From Snuella sedimenti (GTDB taxonomy: Bacteria; Bacteroidota; Bacteroidia; Flavobacteriales; Flavobacteriaceae), in the NCBI RefSeq assembly GCF_016428595.1, contig NZ_JAELVQ010000020.1, forward strand, positions 1 through 56,835: a stretch of 56,835 nucleotides of DNA, written 5' to 3'. Under the pieces are notes generated by a model. The model was not told the DNA's origin and did not search any database. It saw nothing but the letters and a program-made list of their open reading frames with translations. The translations under genes were made by a program, and so were the position numbers. This document shows positions 34,106-43,430 of this stretch, piece after piece. How positions within the stretch are numbered: the stretch's first letter is position 1; every line of letters begins with the position of its first letter.

Positions 34106-35284
34106 CTATTTAAAAGCATTAAGTCCGGTAATGTCCAGGCCAGTGATTAGTAAATGGATGTCATGAGTGCCTTCGTAGGTAATAACACTTTCAAGGTTCA
34201 TGGCATGTCTCATAATACTGTACTCGCCAGTAATACCCATGCCTCCTAATATTTGTCTGGCTTCTCGGGCTATGCTAATGGCCATATCTACATTGTTGCG
34301 TTTTGCCATCGATATCTGGGCAGAAGTAGCCTTGTCTTCATTGCGTAATACACCTAATCTCCACGTAAGCAATTGTGCTTTGGTGATTTCCGTTATCATT
34401 TCAGCCAGTTTCTTCTGTTGTAATTGAAATTGCCCGATAGGTTTTCCAAACTGTATACGCTCCTTGCTATAGCGTAATGCAGTGTCGTAGCAGTCCATTG
34501 CTGCGCCTATGGCGCCCCAAGCGATGCCGTAACGGGCAGAATCCAAACAGCCTAGAGGCGCGCCTAACCCAGATTTATTAGGTAATAAATTTTCTTTTGG
34601 TATTTTAACGTTGTCAAAAATAAGCTCACCGGTTGCAGAGGCACGAAGCGACCATTTGTTATGTGTTTCAGGAGTTGAAAAACCTTCCATGCCTCGCTCA
34701 ACAATTAACCCATGAATGCGGTTATTCTCGTCTTTTGCCCAAACAATGGCTATTTGCGCAAACGGTGCGTTACTAATCCACATTTTGGCACCATTTAATA
34801 AATAATGGTCGCCCTTGTCCTTAAAATTAGTTACCATATCCCCGGGATTGCTTCCATGGTCAGGTTCCGTTAAACCAAAACAACCAATCCATTCACCACT
34901 AGCTAATTTTGGAAGGTATTTTTTACGTTGTGCTTCATTGCCATATTTCCAAATGGGATACATCACCAAAGAGGATTGTACCGAGGCTGTAGAACGTATT
35001 CCAGAATCGCCACGCTCAATTTCCTGCATAATTAAGCCATACGAAATTTGGTCTAGCCCTGCGCCGCCATATTCTAATGGGATATAAGGGCCAAAAGCTC
35101 CAATCTCTGCCAAACCATTAATAGTTTGCATAGGGAATTCAGCTTTTTGGGCATAATCTTCAATAATTGGGGTAATATCTCTTTTTACCCATTCCCGGGC
35201 AGCGTCTCGAACTAACTTATGTTCATCAGTAAGTAGATCGTCAAGCTTGTAATAATCCGGTGCTTCGAATAAGTCTGGTTTCAT
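34106..35284 (-). CDS. Acyl-CoA dehydrogenase, glutaryl-CoA dehydrogenase-like
   Basis: The 392-residue FAD enzyme matches the glutaryl-CoA branch: GPYIPLEYGGAGLDQISYGLIMQEIERGDSGIRSTASVQSSLVMYPI, CFGLTEPDHGSNPGDM, GAKMWISNAPFA and the catalytic-Glu segment ESVITYEGTHDIHLLI. Known members oxidise and decarboxylate glutaryl-CoA to crotonyl-CoA in lysine and tryptophan catabolism. With the saccharopine dehydrogenase-family gene at 13.9 kb this hints at lysine breakdown, though the two are 20 kb apart. Confidence 0.88.
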   Translation of the reverse strand: MKPDLFEAPDYYKLDDLLTDEHKLVRDAAREWVKRDITPIIEDYAQKAEFPMQTINGLAEIGAFGPYIPLEYGGAGLDQISYGLIMQEIERGDSGIRSTASVQSSLVMYPIWKYGNEAQRKKYLPKLASGEWIGCFGLTEPDHGSNPGDMVTNFKDKGDHYLLNGAKMWISNAPFAQIAIVWAKDENNRIHGLIVERGMEGFSTPETHNKWSLRASATGELIFDNVKIPKENLLPNKSGLGAPLGCLDSARYGIAWGAIGAAMDCYDTALRYSKERIQFGKPIGQFQLQQKKLAEMITEITKAQLLTWRLGVLRNEDKATSAQISMAKRNNVDMAISIAREARQILGGMGITGEYSIMRHAMNLESVITYEGTHDIHLLITGLDITGLNAFK

Positions 35285-35572
35285 CTGTTATTTTATTTGT
35301 TTTTAATTGGTCAGATGCAATTCGCCAACAATCATCCCGGTGATTATCAAGATTTGTTATGGCTCATTTCATGCTCTTTAGTTTATATGCAATGTGTATT
35401 CCTTATAATTGATGCGTATTTTTTATTAAATTCGCAATGGGATTCAAATTTAATTAATGCAAGTTAAACAATGGCAAAAAAAGTGTCATTATTAGGTAAT
35501 TTAGAGTATTTTTAAAATTGAAGAGTTCTGTACATTGCGAAATCATTTTATAATTTAAAAATCTAATAGTTT

Positions 35573-38275
35573 TTGAAGACGTTTGTTTTAAAATCGATAG
35601 GCCTTTGCTATGCATTAGTTTTCATTTTTATTACCTCTTGCAAGGATGATAAAATAGATTTCAATGCGCAAGTAAGACCTATACTTAATAAGAAATGTAT
35701 TAGCTGCCATGGTGGGGTTAAGCAATCTGGCGGGTTTGGTTTAGTGTTTAGGGAAAACGCCTTGGCTGAAACCATTAATGGTAAGATAGGGATTGTACCA
35801 GGACATCCGGACAAGAGTGAAATGATTGCGAGGATTACGCATAAAAACCCTGAAATGCGCATGCCTCTTGAAGCCGATCCCTTAAGTGAAGAGGAGATAG
35901 AAACCCTAACCAAATGGATTGAACAAGGAGCAGAATGGCAAGAGCATTGGGCCTATTTAAAACCCCAAGAACCTGAAGTAGCTGTGGACGATTTAGATTG
36001 GGGCGTGAACGAAATAGATTATTTTGTGCTTAACAAAATGAAAGCGCATGATTTGTCCCCTAGCGATGAAGCCCAAGCCCATGACTTGGTACGCCGTCTT
36101 TATTTAGATGTAATTGGGGTGCCTCCAACTGCCGAACAAGTAAAAGCATTTGTTGAAAACCCTTCCGAAAAAGCCTATGAAGATTTGGTAGATACCCTTT
36201 TGCAGTCCCCTAAATACGGTGAACATTGGGCTAGTATGTGGTTGGATTTGGCTAGATATGCAGATTCAAAAGGATATGAAGCCGACAGGCCAAGAGAAAT
36301 ATGGAAGTATCGGGATTGGGTCATAAAAGCGTTTAATGAGGACATGCCGTTCAATCGATTCACTATAGAGCAATTGGCAGGCGATTTGTTGCCTAACCCT
36401 ACAGAGGAGCAATATATAGCAACCGCTTTCCATAGAAATACATTAAATAACGGTGAAGGTGGTACGGATAATGAAGAATATAGAATATCGTCCGTAATCG
36501 ATCGTGTTAATACCACATGGGAAGTGTGGCAATCCACAACAATGAGTTGTGTACAATGCCATAGCCATCCTTACGACCCTATAAAACATAAAGAGTATTA
36601 TACATCCTATGCCTTTTTTAATAATGCAGCCGATTGGGACGTGCCTACGGAACATCCAATTTATAGGGAGTTTGACAGCTTGAGTTCTGCTCAGCTGAAA
36701 GATGTAAAAAAATGGGTTGCTCAGGTAGCTTCCAATGATGAAGCAAATAAGTGGGAAGCTTTTATTCGTATTCAAGAACCTAAAATTCGTCCAGAGGATT
36801 TTGATGAAACGACCAATACAATACATTATAATAGGTCGAATCAAGATTATATGGAAGTCTATAATGAGGCATTCGTAAAGCTTAAGAACGTTAACTTAAG
36901 CAATATTGATAGAATCTATGTGAATTATAGGCAATACACTAAGGACAAAGGTAGACTGCTAATAAAAAAGGACAGTATCAATGGGGCTATAGTGGGGAAA
37001 GCTACGCTGAATAAGTCCAATAACTTTACTAATGTGCCTATTGCTATCAAAACAGATGCAAAAACAGCTGATCTGTATTTTCAATTTAAAAGTAATGCAA
37101 AGGATTATTTATGTTTTCTGGACGGCTTTTTGTTTGCAGAAAAGTTGCCTGTTGCAGATGATGACATATCTCCGAAGATTTACAACAAAATAGATGCACT
37201 GTTAAATACCAGGTTTAAACATTCAACACCGGTAATGGTAGAAAAGCCTAATGACTTTAGCCGATTAACCCAAGTATTCGACCGTGGAAACTGGTTGGTG
37301 TTAGGAGATACAGTGAAAACCGATATTCCAAAACTATTTAATGTTAACAACAGGGAATTTAAAAATAGGCTGGATCTTGCCGAATGGTTGGTAAGTGAAG
37401 ATAATTACCTTACAGGACGGGTTATGGTGAATCGTTTTTGGGCTAAATTATTTGGGAAAGGAATAGTCCTTACTTCGGAAGATTTTGGGACTCTCGGAGA
37501 AAAACCAACACATCCTGAGTTGTTGGATTGGCTGGCTTTGCGATTTTCTAAAGACTGGAATTGGAGCATGAAAACCTTGGTTCGAAATATTGTACTATCA
37601 GCAACCTATAAACAAAGCTCTGTAATTACTGAGGAAGCGAAGCAAATAGATCCTAATAACCGATGGTTGGCAAGAAGTTCACGTGTACGATTGTCGGCAG
37701 AACAAATACGAGATCAAGCATTGGCCGTATCTGGGCTGTTAAGTGATAAAATGTACGGCCCAAGTGTTATGCCACATCAGCCAGAGGGAGTTTGGACAGT
37801 TGTTTATAGTAATGATACCTGGCAAACAAGTCCGGGTGAAGATGCTTACCGTAGGGGGCTTTACACGTATTTAAGAAGATCGAGTCCTTACCCTTCATTT
37901 ATAAGTTTTGATGCTTCCGAAAGAGAATCGTGTTTATCACGACGGATTAACACGAATACCCCCATTCAGGCACTAGTAACCTTAAATGACCCAGTGTATT
38001 TTGAAGCAGCCATGCACTTAGCACAGCAAATAGAAGCCTTAGAAGGAAATAATAAACTTAAAGTTGAAACCGCTTATACAAGGGTAATTGGTAAAAAGAT
38101 TTCACCCGATAAAATGGAGATATTGGTAAAATTGCTTGAAGATACCAAGGCATATTATCAAACACATAAAGAAGAAGCATATCAATTGGTTAAAACAGAT
38201 AATTTAGAGCTGGCATCACTTACCATAATGATGAATGTTTTGATGAATATGGACGAATTTATTGTAAAAAGCTAA
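35573..38275 (+). CDS. PSCyt1-DUF1549-DUF1553 haem lipoprotein (planctomycete type)
   Basis: From TTG 35573 the 900-residue protein has a lipoprotein signal with Cys23 (FIFITSC). Residues about 30-120 are a PSCyt1 cytochrome with CISCH at 42-46 and a distal Met in RMPLE. DUF1549 (PSCyt2) follows with WAYLKPQEPEVA, LVRRLYLDVIGVPPTAEQV, WLDLARYADSKGYEADRPREIW and a second haem motif CVQCH. DUF1553 (PSD1) ends the protein: NREFKNRLDLAEWLVSEDNYLTGRVMVNRFW and the NTPIQALVTLNDPVYFEAA segment. This architecture is typical of Planctomycetes and sulfatase-rich Bacteroidetes; its chemistry is unknown. The next gene follows after ten bases. Confidence 0.88.
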   Translation: MKTFVLKSIGLCYALVFIFITSCKDDKIDFNAQVRPILNKKCISCHGGVKQSGGFGLVFRENALAETINGKIGIVPGHPDKSEMIARITHKNPEMRMPLEADPLSEEEIETLTKWIEQGAEWQEHWAYLKPQEPEVAVDDLDWGVNEIDYFVLNKMKAHDLSPSDEAQAHDLVRRLYLDVIGVPPTAEQVKAFVENPSEKAYEDLVDTLLQSPKYGEHWASMWLDLARYADSKGYEADRPREIWKYRDWVIKAFNEDMPFNRFTIEQLAGDLLPNPTEEQYIATAFHRNTLNNGEGGTDNEEYRISSVIDRVNTTWEVWQSTTMSCVQCHSHPYDPIKHKEYYTSYAFFNNAADWDVPTEHPIYREFDSLSSAQLKDVKKWVAQVASNDEANKWEAFIRIQEPKIRPEDFDETTNTIHYNRSNQDYMEVYNEAFVKLKNVNLSNIDRIYVNYRQYTKDKGRLLIKKDSINGAIVGKATLNKSNNFTNVPIAIKTDAKTADLYFQFKSNAKDYLCFLDGFLFAEKLPVADDDISPKIYNKIDALLNTRFKHSTPVMVEKPNDFSRLTQVFDRGNWLVLGDTVKTDIPKLFNVNNREFKNRLDLAEWLVSEDNYLTGRVMVNRFWAKLFGKGIVLTSEDFGTLGEKPTHPELLDWLALRFSKDWNWSMKTLVRNIVLSATYKQSSVITEEAKQIDPNNRWLARSSRVRLSAEQIRDQALAVSGLLSDKMYGPSVMPHQPEGVWTVVYSNDTWQTSPGEDAYRRGLYTYLRRSSPYPSFISFDASERESCLSRRINTNTPIQALVTLNDPVYFEAAMHLAQQIEALEGNNKLKVETAYTRVIGKKISPDKMEILVKLLEDTKAYYQTHKEEAYQLVKTDNLELASLTIMMNVLMNMDEFIVKS

Positions 38276-38285
38276 ACGGGTAACT

Positions 38286-39755
38286 ATGGATTTATACAAC
38301 GAAGCGCAAAAGAGAAAGTTAGAGTATACTACAAGAAGACACTTCCTTAAGAAGTGTAGCACCGGTTTAGGAGGTATAGCATTGGCTTCCTTAATGGGGC
38401 CACAATATATGTTTGGAGGTAATAATACGGTTAATAGTTTAGACCCGGGGAGTCTTCCTCATTTTTTGCCAAAAGCAAAACGCGTTATCTATTTACATAT
38501 GGCTGGAGCCCCCTCACAACTAGAGCTGTTTGACTATAAACCAGCATTACAAAAGCTTCACGGATTAGATTGTCCGCAATCGTTATTAGAAGGCAAACGC
38601 TTTGCGTTTATACAAGGCGTACCTAAAATGTTGGGGCCGCAATTCAATTTCAAAAAGTACGGTCAATCCGGAACCTATGTGTCGGATGCCTTACCACATT
38701 TTAGTGAAATTGTTGACGATGTAGCCATTGTGAAATCAATGCATACCGATGAGTTCAATCATGCACCGGCACAGTTGTTACTACAAACAGGAAGCCCACG
38801 TTCTGGAAGGCCGAGTATTGGTGCTTGGGTTACCTATGGACTAGGATCGGAAAACGAAAATTTACCAGGATATATGGTGCTGGTATCGGGAGGGAAAAAC
38901 CCAAGTGCAGGAAAGAATGCGTGGGGTAGTGGTTTTTTACCTTCAGAATATCAAGGGGTGCAATGTCGTAACTCAGGCGATCCTATCCTTTATGTGTCAA
39001 ATCCCAATGGGATGAGTCGCGATATTCGTAAAAAGTCACTAGATGCTATTAATGAAATTAACAGATCGCAATACAAGGAGTTTAACGATGACGAAACCTT
39101 GTCGCGTATTTCTCAGTATGAGATGGCTTTTAAAATGCAAGTGTCTGTACCAGATGTTATGGATGTCTCTAAAGAACCTGAATATATTCGCGATATGTAC
39201 GGAGCTAAACAAGGAGAGGCGTCATTTGCAAACAATTGTTTGTTAGCAAGACGTTTAGTGGAGCAAGGTGTGCGTTTTGTTCAGTTATACCACTGGGGAT
39301 GGGACATGCATGGCGATAGCAAAGCGACATCTTTAAATGAAGGATTAAAAACGAAGTGTGGAGAGGTGGATCAACCCATGGCGGCTCTCGTAAAGGATTT
39401 AAAGCAACGCGGACTTTTAGATGATACTTTAGTGGTATGGGGAGGTGAATTTGGGAGAACGCCAATGCGTGAGAATAGAGGTGGCCGCATTATGCCGTAT
39501 TATGGGAGAGATCATCATACTGAAGCTTATAGTATATGGATGGCCGGTGGCGGTATTAAAGGTGGTATTTCTTACGGAGAAACAGACGAAATAGGGTATT
39601 ACGGTGTAAAGGACAGGGTACATATTCATGATTTACAAGCTACTATATTGAATCAGTTAGGCATAAACCATGAGAAGTTTACCTATCATTTCCAAGGAAG
39701 GGATTTTAGACTTACCGATGTGCATGGTCGTGTCGTTAAAGACCTGCTTGTATAA
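38286..39755 (+). CDS. DUF1501 protein with twin-arginine signal
   Basis: The 489-residue protein starts with a Tat signal (TTRRHFLKKCSTGLGG, Arg17-Arg18) so it is exported folded. DUF1501 motifs include KRVIYLHMAGAPSQLELFDYKP, HSDEFNHAPAQ-type HTDEFNHAPAQLLLQTG, GSENENLPGYMVLVSG and DDTLVVWGGEFGRTPMRE followed by GRDHHTEAYSIWMAGGGIKGG. DUF1501 is related in fold to alkaline phosphatases and sulfatases (family knowledge), with the GGEFGRTP and GRDHH segments supplying putative metal ligands. It nearly always pairs with DUF1549/DUF1553 proteins, as here. Confidence 0.9.
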   Translation: MDLYNEAQKRKLEYTTRRHFLKKCSTGLGGIALASLMGPQYMFGGNNTVNSLDPGSLPHFLPKAKRVIYLHMAGAPSQLELFDYKPALQKLHGLDCPQSLLEGKRFAFIQGVPKMLGPQFNFKKYGQSGTYVSDALPHFSEIVDDVAIVKSMHTDEFNHAPAQLLLQTGSPRSGRPSIGAWVTYGLGSENENLPGYMVLVSGGKNPSAGKNAWGSGFLPSEYQGVQCRNSGDPILYVSNPNGMSRDIRKKSLDAINEINRSQYKEFNDDETLSRISQYEMAFKMQVSVPDVMDVSKEPEYIRDMYGAKQGEASFANNCLLARRLVEQGVRFVQLYHWGWDMHGDSKATSLNEGLKTKCGEVDQPMAALVKDLKQRGLLDDTLVVWGGEFGRTPMRENRGGRIMPYYGRDHHTEAYSIWMAGGGIKGGISYGETDEIGYYGVKDRVHIHDLQATILNQLGINHEKFTYHFQGRDFRLTDVHGRVVKDLLV

Positions 39756-39772
39756 TTAAAGAATCGACATAG

Positions 39773-40681
39773 ATGAAGCAAACAAGACGTCAATTTATAA
39801 CAACAGCAAGCGCAGCCAGTGCAGGCCTGGTTTTAAGTAGTATGAATTTACCAGAAAAAGTAGTGCCAAAAAAAGGATTCTCCCTCAACATATATGCAAC
39901 GCGATGGGGCTTTAAAGGTTCTATGGATGCGTTTTGCAAACAAGCAAAACAAGAAGGTTATGACGGTATTGAGGATTGGTTTCCACATAATAAAGCAGAC
40001 GAAGAAGCTTTGTACGAAGCTTTGGAAAAACACAATTTACGATTTGGAGCGCTAACAGGTAGTGGAGGCGCTGATTTTAACGCTCATAAAGAAAGTTACA
40101 GGGACAATTTAAGAAAGGTAATCTCAAGAGAACCAGATTTTATTAATTGTCATGCCGGAAAAGATTACTTTACATTTGAAGAAAGTAAAGAGTTAATGGA
40201 ATTTGCTGTTCAAGAATCAAAAGCTTCGGGGGTACCGGTTTACCAGGAAACACATCGGGGGCGCATGTTGTTTGCGCCTCATATTTGTAGTCATTTTATA
40301 GATGCCATTCCGGATCTTCGGTTAACTCTAGACATTTCACATTGGTGTGTTGTATCCGAAAGCTTGTTGGGAAATCAAAAAGAAACTGTAAACAAAGCAT
40401 TAAGGCGTACTTCTCATATCCATTCGAGAATAGGGCATGAGGAAGGCGCACAAGTAAGTGAGCCAAGGGCGCCAGAATGGCAAGGAGCAGTCAACGCACA
40501 TTATGCTTGGTGGGATAAGGTTGTAAATTATAAAAAAGAAGCAGGAGAACCATTAACTATGACTACAGAGTTTGGGCCTGCAAACTATATGTGGACCATG
40601 CCATATACAAGGCAACCATTAGCCGATCAATGGGCTATTAATGTGCATATGATGCAAGAATGGCGTAAAAGATATTTGTAG
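39773..40681 (+). CDS. Tat-exported xylose isomerase-like TIM-barrel protein
   Basis: The 302-residue protein opens with a twin-arginine signal (MKQTRRQFITTASAASAG). The mature part is an AP-endonuclease-2/sugar phosphate isomerase barrel: LNIYATRWGFKGSMDAFCKQAKQEGYDGIEDW, VYQETHRGRMLFAPH, LRLTLDISHWCVVSESLL, THSHIHSRIGHEE-like SHIHSRIGHEEG and TTEFGPANYMW, giving His, Glu and Asp metal ligands. Substrate is probably a sugar or derivative in the periplasm. It follows the DUF1501 gene after 17 bases. Confidence 0.85.
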   Translation: MKQTRRQFITTASAASAGLVLSSMNLPEKVVPKKGFSLNIYATRWGFKGSMDAFCKQAKQEGYDGIEDWFPHNKADEEALYEALEKHNLRFGALTGSGGADFNAHKESYRDNLRKVISREPDFINCHAGKDYFTFEESKELMEFAVQESKASGVPVYQETHRGRMLFAPHICSHFIDAIPDLRLTLDISHWCVVSESLLGNQKETVNKALRRTSHIHSRIGHEEGAQVSEPRAPEWQGAVNAHYAWWDKVVNYKKEAGEPLTMTTEFGPANYMWTMPYTRQPLADQWAINVHMMQEWRKRYL

Positions 40682-40707
40682 GAACCAGGTTAATATAGTA
40701 ACGATAC

Positions 40708-42084
40708 ATGACATTTTTTTTAGAAACTAATATCTATCAGTTTTTTGGCAGGTTTCACGCTATGCTTGTGCATTTGCCTATTGGCTTCATCATATTGGCC
40801 GTCGTGTTTGAGATGCTTGCGCTAAAGAAAAAAATAGATTTAAACAGGGCAATTTCCTATGCATTTTTAGCAGGGGCTTTATCTGGTGTTCTTTCCATTG
40901 TTTTAGGTTTAATGTTGGCTTCCGATGGAGGGTATAACGAGGCGACTTTGAATATTCATAAGTGGACGGGGATTACCATGACCATGATAGCATTCCTGCT
41001 CTTTTTCATGAAGCGAAAACAGAAAACCCGCCTATGGACTCAAAAGAGCTATCCTGTTTTGGTGATTATACTTGTAGCCCTGTTGTTTGTAGCTGGGCAT
41101 AATGGAGGTAATTTAACGCATGGATCGGATTATTTATTAGAGCATGCTCCAAATCCTATTAGAGCCTTGGCAGGAATGGAGCCTATTCGGGAGCGTGTAA
41201 CAGATTTAGATGAGGCCTTGGTTTATGAAGACGTGATACATCCTATTTTTGAGTCTAAATGCAATGTGTGCCATAACAACGACAAGGCTAAAGGCGATTT
41301 GTTGCTAACGGATGCAGAAAGCATTTTAAAAGGAGGTAAAAATGGAAACGTTATTGTAGCTGGAAATGCTAACGAAAGTGAACTTTATAGGCGCGTTACT
41401 TTAAACCCGACTCATAAAGAGTTTATGCCGACGGAAGGGAGAACTCCACTTACAAATGAAGAAACAATGCTTGTGCAATGGTGGATTGATGAGGGTGCTC
41501 ATTTTGACAAAAAAGTTGTAGAGTTAAACCTTACCGATCGCATTAAAGCTTATTTAAGGGATGTTGGTATTGGTCTAAAAAAAACGTTTATAGAAAACTT
41601 GGATTTAAAGAAGGTTGATGGTAAAGTTATTGAGGCAATTCAAGCAGAAGGCTTTAAGATAAAGCCGGTATCAGGAAACAGTGCCTTGTTGGAAGTAACG
41701 TATTCATCATATAATAAAGAACCTATAACGACTAATAAGTTGGAGATGCTTTTGAAAGCCAAGACAAACATTGTATGGTTGGATTTTTCAGGAGTACCCC
41801 TAAATGAAGACGTAGTGCCCAAGTTAGGGCAGTTAGAAAATCTTGTAGCCCTTAGAATGAGTAATTCCAACCTTACCGATGCAGGTATAAAAGCATTTGA
41901 ATCCTTAAAGCATTTGGAATATCTAAACCTTTACGGAAACCCTATAAGTGATGCTAGTTTAGAAAGCCTTCAAAAGCTAAAAGGTCTCCAAAAACTGTAT
42001 TTATGGAAAACCAATGTTTCAGATGAAGGGATGAAAAGCCTAAAAGCATATCTTGAGGGAGCAACTATCGTTTCCGGATTATAG
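40708..42084 (+). CDS. DUF2231-cytochrome c-LRR membrane protein
   Basis: The 458-residue protein has three parts. Residues 1-130 are a DUF2231-like domain with four transmembrane helices (FHAMLVHLPIGFIILAVVF carries a possible haem-ligand His pair). Residues about 165-270 form a PSCyt1-type cytochrome c with CNVCH at 185-189 and EFMPTEGR as candidate distal Met. Residues about 345-455 are leucine-rich repeats (LVALRMSNSNLTDAGIKAF, LEYLNLYGNPISDASLESL, LQKLYLWKTNVSDEGMKSL). It closes the four-gene operon, 26 bases after the TIM-barrel gene. It could relay electrons across the membrane while the LRR binds a partner; this is inference. Confidence 0.85.
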   Translation: MTFFLETNIYQFFGRFHAMLVHLPIGFIILAVVFEMLALKKKIDLNRAISYAFLAGALSGVLSIVLGLMLASDGGYNEATLNIHKWTGITMTMIAFLLFFMKRKQKTRLWTQKSYPVLVIILVALLFVAGHNGGNLTHGSDYLLEHAPNPIRALAGMEPIRERVTDLDEALVYEDVIHPIFESKCNVCHNNDKAKGDLLLTDAESILKGGKNGNVIVAGNANESELYRRVTLNPTHKEFMPTEGRTPLTNEETMLVQWWIDEGAHFDKKVVELNLTDRIKAYLRDVGIGLKKTFIENLDLKKVDGKVIEAIQAEGFKIKPVSGNSALLEVTYSSYNKEPITTNKLEMLLKAKTNIVWLDFSGVPLNEDVVPKLGQLENLVALRMSNSNLTDAGIKAFESLKHLEYLNLYGNPISDASLESLQKLKGLQKLYLWKTNVSDEGMKSLKAYLEGATIVSGL

Positions 42085-42087
42085 AAG

Positions 42088-42801
42088 CTACATTTTTAAG
42101 TAGAAGTCTTTGGTGAGATCGATATAGTCTTGGGTATATTGATGTCTGTTAGTCTCAATAATGAGCTCCTTTTGTTGGACAGATGCACTTTTGCTGAATG
42201 AAAACTCTATTAAGCTACGCTTTATTTCGGAAGTAGGTGATCCTTTAACCTGCAATATTCTGCATGGAAAAAGCTTAAACTTTGAAGCCAGCGTAATAAA
42301 AAAATCACTTTCTTTAAAAGGGACAATCACAGAAAACCTACCCTGTTCTGATAATAATTTAGAAGTGCTTTCAAGTAGGTGCTCAAAAGGCATGGCATCA
42401 CTAAACCTGGCTATGTCGCGCTGTGTATTATCGGTTTTGTAGTTTTCGGAATAAAACGGTGGATTGGAAACAATAAGATCGTATTTGTCTTCAATTTCAT
42501 CGGCAAACTCTTCTAGTGAAGCATGATAACAAAATAGGCGATCGTTCCAAGGCGAGTTTTCGAAGTTTTCAGTACATTGTTCGTAAGCAGCATCGTCAAT
42601 TTCTATGGCGTCAATAAGTTCGGCATAGCTACGCTGCGCCAGCATAAGCGCAATAATACCAGTTCCCGCTCCAATATCTAAAATTGAAAATGGGTTATGG
42701 CCTATTGAAGTCCAGGCGCCTAGTAAAACACCATCGGTGCCAATTTTCATAGCACATTGATCTTGTTTTACTTCGAATTGTTTAAATTTAAATGGTTTCA
42801 C
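42088..42801 (-). CDS. trmN6: tRNA1(Val) (adenine(37)-N6)-methyltransferase
   Basis: The 237-residue SAM enzyme has KPFKFKQFEVKQDQCAMKIGTDGVLLGAW, the YfiC/TrmN6 start, SAM motif ILDIGAGTGIIAL (40-51) and the N6-adenine motif NPPF (113-116). It methylates A37 of tRNA-Val. The start is GTG 42801; no better ATG is nearby. It converges on the LRR gene with a 3-base gap and lies 12 bases downstream of rimM on the same strand. Confidence 0.88.
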   Translation of the reverse strand: MKPFKFKQFEVKQDQCAMKIGTDGVLLGAWTSIGHNPFSILDIGAGTGIIALMLAQRSYAELIDAIEIDDAAYEQCTENFENSPWNDRLFCYHASLEEFADEIEDKYDLIVSNPPFYSENYKTDNTQRDIARFSDAMPFEHLLESTSKLLSEQGRFSVIVPFKESDFFITLASKFKLFPCRILQVKGSPTSEIKRSLIEFSFSKSASVQQKELIIETNRHQYTQDYIDLTKDFYLKM

Positions 42802-42813
42802 GTTTCGTGATTT

Positions 42814-43338
42814 CTACAGATACAAATCAATCAGTCCTTCTGGTGTGTTAACAAGAATAGTTTTCTTATCCCTATCTACCTTTATAATGAACGCATCGTT
42901 CATAGGAATTAGAATTTCGGTGCCTTCCCTGTCAATTTCAAAAAGTGCTTGGGCGGTCGTGTCGTTTATTCCTTTTATGATGCCTACTTTTCCGAAAGTG
43001 GTGTCCTCAATAGAGAAACCTATTACTTCGTGAAAGTAGAATTTATTGCCTTCAAGTTTAGGAAGTAAATCCAAAGGTAAATATAAGTCACTCTTCATGA
43101 TGGCATCAGCATCAGCTTCGGTGTCGACATCTTCAAATTTAATGCGAAGTAATTCTGATTTATGTAATTGGGAGTCTTCAACAAAAAAAGGAACGAGGTT
43201 GTTTCGCAGCTCTACAAAAATAGCATCTAAATGCTCATAGATTTCAGGTTGATCGGTGTCGAGTTTTGCCAGAACTTCACCTTTAAAACTGTACTTCTTT
43301 ACAATTTTTCCTAAATAAAAACAGTCGTCTTTTTTCAT
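42814..43338 (-). CDS. rimM: Ribosome maturation factor RimM
   Basis: The 174-residue protein helps assemble the head of the 30S subunit and binds S19. It has the N-terminal barrel (FYLGKIVKKYSFKGEVLAKLDTD) and PRC-barrel (FYFHEVIGFSIEDTTFGKVGIIKGI ... EILIPMNDAFIIKVDRDKKTILVNTPEGLI). ATG 43338 is chosen because the family starts about three residues before FYLGK; ATGs at 43350 and 43359 lie next to or in an intergenic repeat. rpsP lies upstream on the same strand, as in many bacteria. Confidence 0.9.
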   Translation of the reverse strand: MKKDDCFYLGKIVKKYSFKGEVLAKLDTDQPEIYEHLDAIFVELRNNLVPFFVEDSQLHKSELLRIKFEDVDTEADADAIMKSDLYLPLDLLPKLEGNKFYFHEVIGFSIEDTTFGKVGIIKGINDTTAQALFEIDREGTEILIPMNDAFIIKVDRDKKTILVNTPEGLIDLYL

Positions 43339-43357
43339 CGATAGTGTCATTTTTGTC

Positions 43358-43427
43358 ATTCCCGCGAAGGCGGGAATCTTAAGTGTTTTAGGTTTCTGTT
43401 GTATGGGATTCCCACTTTCGTGGGAAT
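43358..43427. repeat. Doublet of REP-like hairpins between rpsP and rimM
   Basis: ATTCCCGC-GAAG-GCGGGAAT (43358-43377) and ATTCCCAC-TTTC-GTGGGAAT (43408-43427) are two related perfect 8-bp hairpins, 30 bases apart. Such ATTCCCGCGAAGGCGGGAAT-type repeats occur widely in Flavobacteriaceae intergenic DNA. Confidence 0.65.
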
Positions 43428-43430
43428 AAA

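Noticed and set aside
36443-36844. 133-codon minus-strand frame inside the DUF1549/DUF1553 gene
   Set aside because: Antisense to conserved DUF1549 sequence; no signal, domain or plausible promoter.
42845-43240. Plus-strand frames opposite rimM
   Set aside because: Short antisense frames without features; rimM is well supported by its two conserved domains.
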